Below, piece by piece: positions 62,505 through 64,000 of a stretch of 64,000 nt of DNA; positions within the stretch are counted from its first letter, which is position 1, and each line of letters opens with the position of its first letter. Source of the stretch: Ancylostoma caninum (taxonomy: Eukaryota > Nematoda > Chromadorea > Rhabditida > Ancylostomatidae); the NCBI GenBank assembly GCA_037903475.1, contig JBAJFG010000487.1:496001-560000 (forward strand), in the 5' to 3' direction. The translations under genes were made by a program, and so were the position numbers. A model generated the notes under the pieces. It was given only the letters and a program-made list of their open reading frames with translations. It was not told the origin of the DNA and did no database searches.

Positions 62505-63360
62505 TATTTCTTATCCCATATCTATGCGTATATGGCAAAGAGAACGAAACGGGCAAATAAGCGAAGTTCCTTTTTGGGTTTCTCTAGTCTCGTTCATACA
62601 GCATCTTTTCATAACAACAATTTCATTGATACAAAGGCGGAAATAATTGGTTTTATGAAAGGTTAACCGAATCGGACAGGCAAATTGAGGAGAAAAACTC
62701 TACAACACTTCCCAAGGACAACATAAGCACTAAAAACCGAGAATGATACCATGTCACAGGTTCAGCGGCAGCGAAACTCATCAACTGCCCTTTTCAGGAA
62801 ATAAAGGCCATAGAAAGCGAGAGAACAGAGCAGCACAGCGTTGATATCGCATCAGAATGCGCATGTCGTTCTCGGGAAATGAGATTGTCCTTGCGCGAGG
62901 CGAGCCGCGAGTCCGAAGTGAAGATCAAAAGTGCAGCGGGGATTCACAGCGCCACGTCACGACCCGATAAAGTCTCGGATTTTGAATGGCGCTGAGCCCG
63001 GATGGGAGAGGGCCGTGTGGGAATATTTCCCTCACGCCGCTCCAGGCCCGCACGACGCTGTCAGTGTATGCGTTGTTGATGTTGGCGACGAAGATATGTA
63101 CGCGCAAAGCAACAATGGGCCCAATTTGAGTGCTCGTCCGCTGCTGCTCGGCACACGTCCGCGGCGATTCCATGAAGATCGCAGACGATTCCAGAAAACG
63201 CAATGAACAACGTCCGGTCGTGCAATCTTGCAGGTTTCTCGCATTTCTCTTTAGAAAAAAGAAGAAAATGTGACCAGAAATTTCTGTGTAATGTCCGGGG
63301 ATACCTGCCAACTGCACGTCGCCAGGCATTTTTGCACATACGCAGAACCCCAGAAACAAC
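62505..63360. other. Intergenic with GC-rich multi-frame open patch
   Basis: A CCCTTTTCAG acceptor at about 62798 is followed by a 66-codon plus-strand open segment (EIKAIESERTEQHSVDIASE ...) ending at 62995. From 62925 to 63374 both strands are open in several frames (up to 149 codons minus, 91 codons plus). GC content is visibly above the surroundings. No family was recognised in any frame, so strand and coding status cannot be decided from sequence. Confidence 0.35.
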
Positions 63361-64000
63361 TTCTCGACAAGCATTTGGCGAGCAAGTTTCAGATCTCATC
63401 CTAAACTTGCTCGGTCAAAAGCTTGTCGCCAACTTGCTTTCACACTTCCTTGCCGACAAGTTGTTCGCCCAAAAGCTTGCCAACAACTTGTTTTCAGGTC
63501 TCCTTGCCGACAAGTTGTTGGCCGTATAAGCTTGTCGACAGCTTGGTTTCGCCTTTTCTTCCCTGATAATCTATCGGCTCTACAACAATGCCCAGATTAA
63601 GACTTGTGGGGAATGCGGAGCTGTCTCTCATTTGTCAGCAAACACTTTTCTTAAATCGTACCATGGTACACATTGGCCTGGTCTCCTCAATGATTATATT
63701 GTATGCTACGCGGATACGGGAAATCGACTCTCTAGTCTACAGGTTGTTCGGCTAAAAGGTTGCCGACCACTTGTTCTGCCAAAAGCTTACTGACAAGTTG
63801 TTTTCGGAAAAGCTCTCCGAAAACTTATTCTTTTTTCCCTTCCTTGTCGATAAGTTATCGGAAGAAAAGCTTGTCGACAACTTGGTTTCGGTTGGCATGA
63901 TGACGTCAAATCTGTCGACAACGATTTGCTAGTTAAAAGCTTGTTTGCAAGTTGTTTTTCGGGAAATCTGGACCGATAACTTGTTTTTGAGGTTTTGACT
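63361..64000. repeat. Diverged periodic repeat around AAGCTTGTCGACAACTTG
   Basis: Palindrome-like units such as AAGCTTGTCGACAACTTG and CTTGCCGACAAGTTGTT recur many times to the right edge, with a clear ~53-bp spacing between 63450 and 63503. They alternate sense and antisense forms of TTGTCGACAAG. It probably continues beyond the window. Confidence 0.75.

Noticed and set aside
62200..62556. 118-codon minus-strand frame
   Set aside because: It runs antisense through the right end of the Tc3-like element and is a shadow of the repeat.

Overview
The window looks like nuclear DNA of a nematode, probably a strongylid or hookworm-like rhabditid (inference). The reasons are: introns with TTTCAG acceptors and many sizes near 57-60 bp; a Tc3-like element and an Hsmar1/cecropia-type mariner; abundant MITEs; low gene density; and two conserved genes whose reconstructed exons read as metazoan proteins. 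There is no bacterial-type operon, no rRNA and no CRISPR array.

Two genes can be reconstructed with confidence, and they face each other tail to tail. On the plus strand, 21740-25333 encodes the first-step splicing factor YJU2 (CWC16/CCDC94) in nine coding exons, 318 residues. On the minus strand, 55199 down to 27687 encodes a phospholipase C-like protein of the PRIP/PLCL family (C. elegans pll-1 type) in thirty coding exons, 922 residues. Its order is RVxF motif, PH, EF-hands, X box, Y box, C2 and tail. It keeps the PLC fold but has lost three of the six canonical active-site residues, so it is predicted to be a pseudo-enzyme or scaffold. All splice phases close in both models.

The rest is repeat-rich. 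1-21.6 kb is intergenic: a hAT-type MITE with an 8-bp duplication, a perfect 29-bp hairpin, several terminal-inverted-repeat MITEs, a decayed 1,275-bp mariner, and some unassigned exon-like stretches on the minus strand at 10.6-12.3 kb. 25.3-27.7 kb separates the two gene ends. Inside pll-1, intron 27 holds two long same-strand open frames meeting at a poly-C run. Intron 25 holds a 1,208-bp foldback element carrying two tRNA-like sequences, plus an exact 120-bp tandem repeat. Intron 11 holds (GAAT)n and (ATTC)n arrays that are mutually complementary. Intron 1 is 9.9% of the window and holds unexplained open frames.

55.2-64 kb is intergenic and dominated by mobile DNA: a 655-bp inverted-repeat element, a mariner transposase relic split by a hAT MITE, a complete but decayed Tc3-like element with doubled terminal binding sites, a GC-rich multi-frame open patch, and a diverged ~53-bp periodic repeat running off the right edge.
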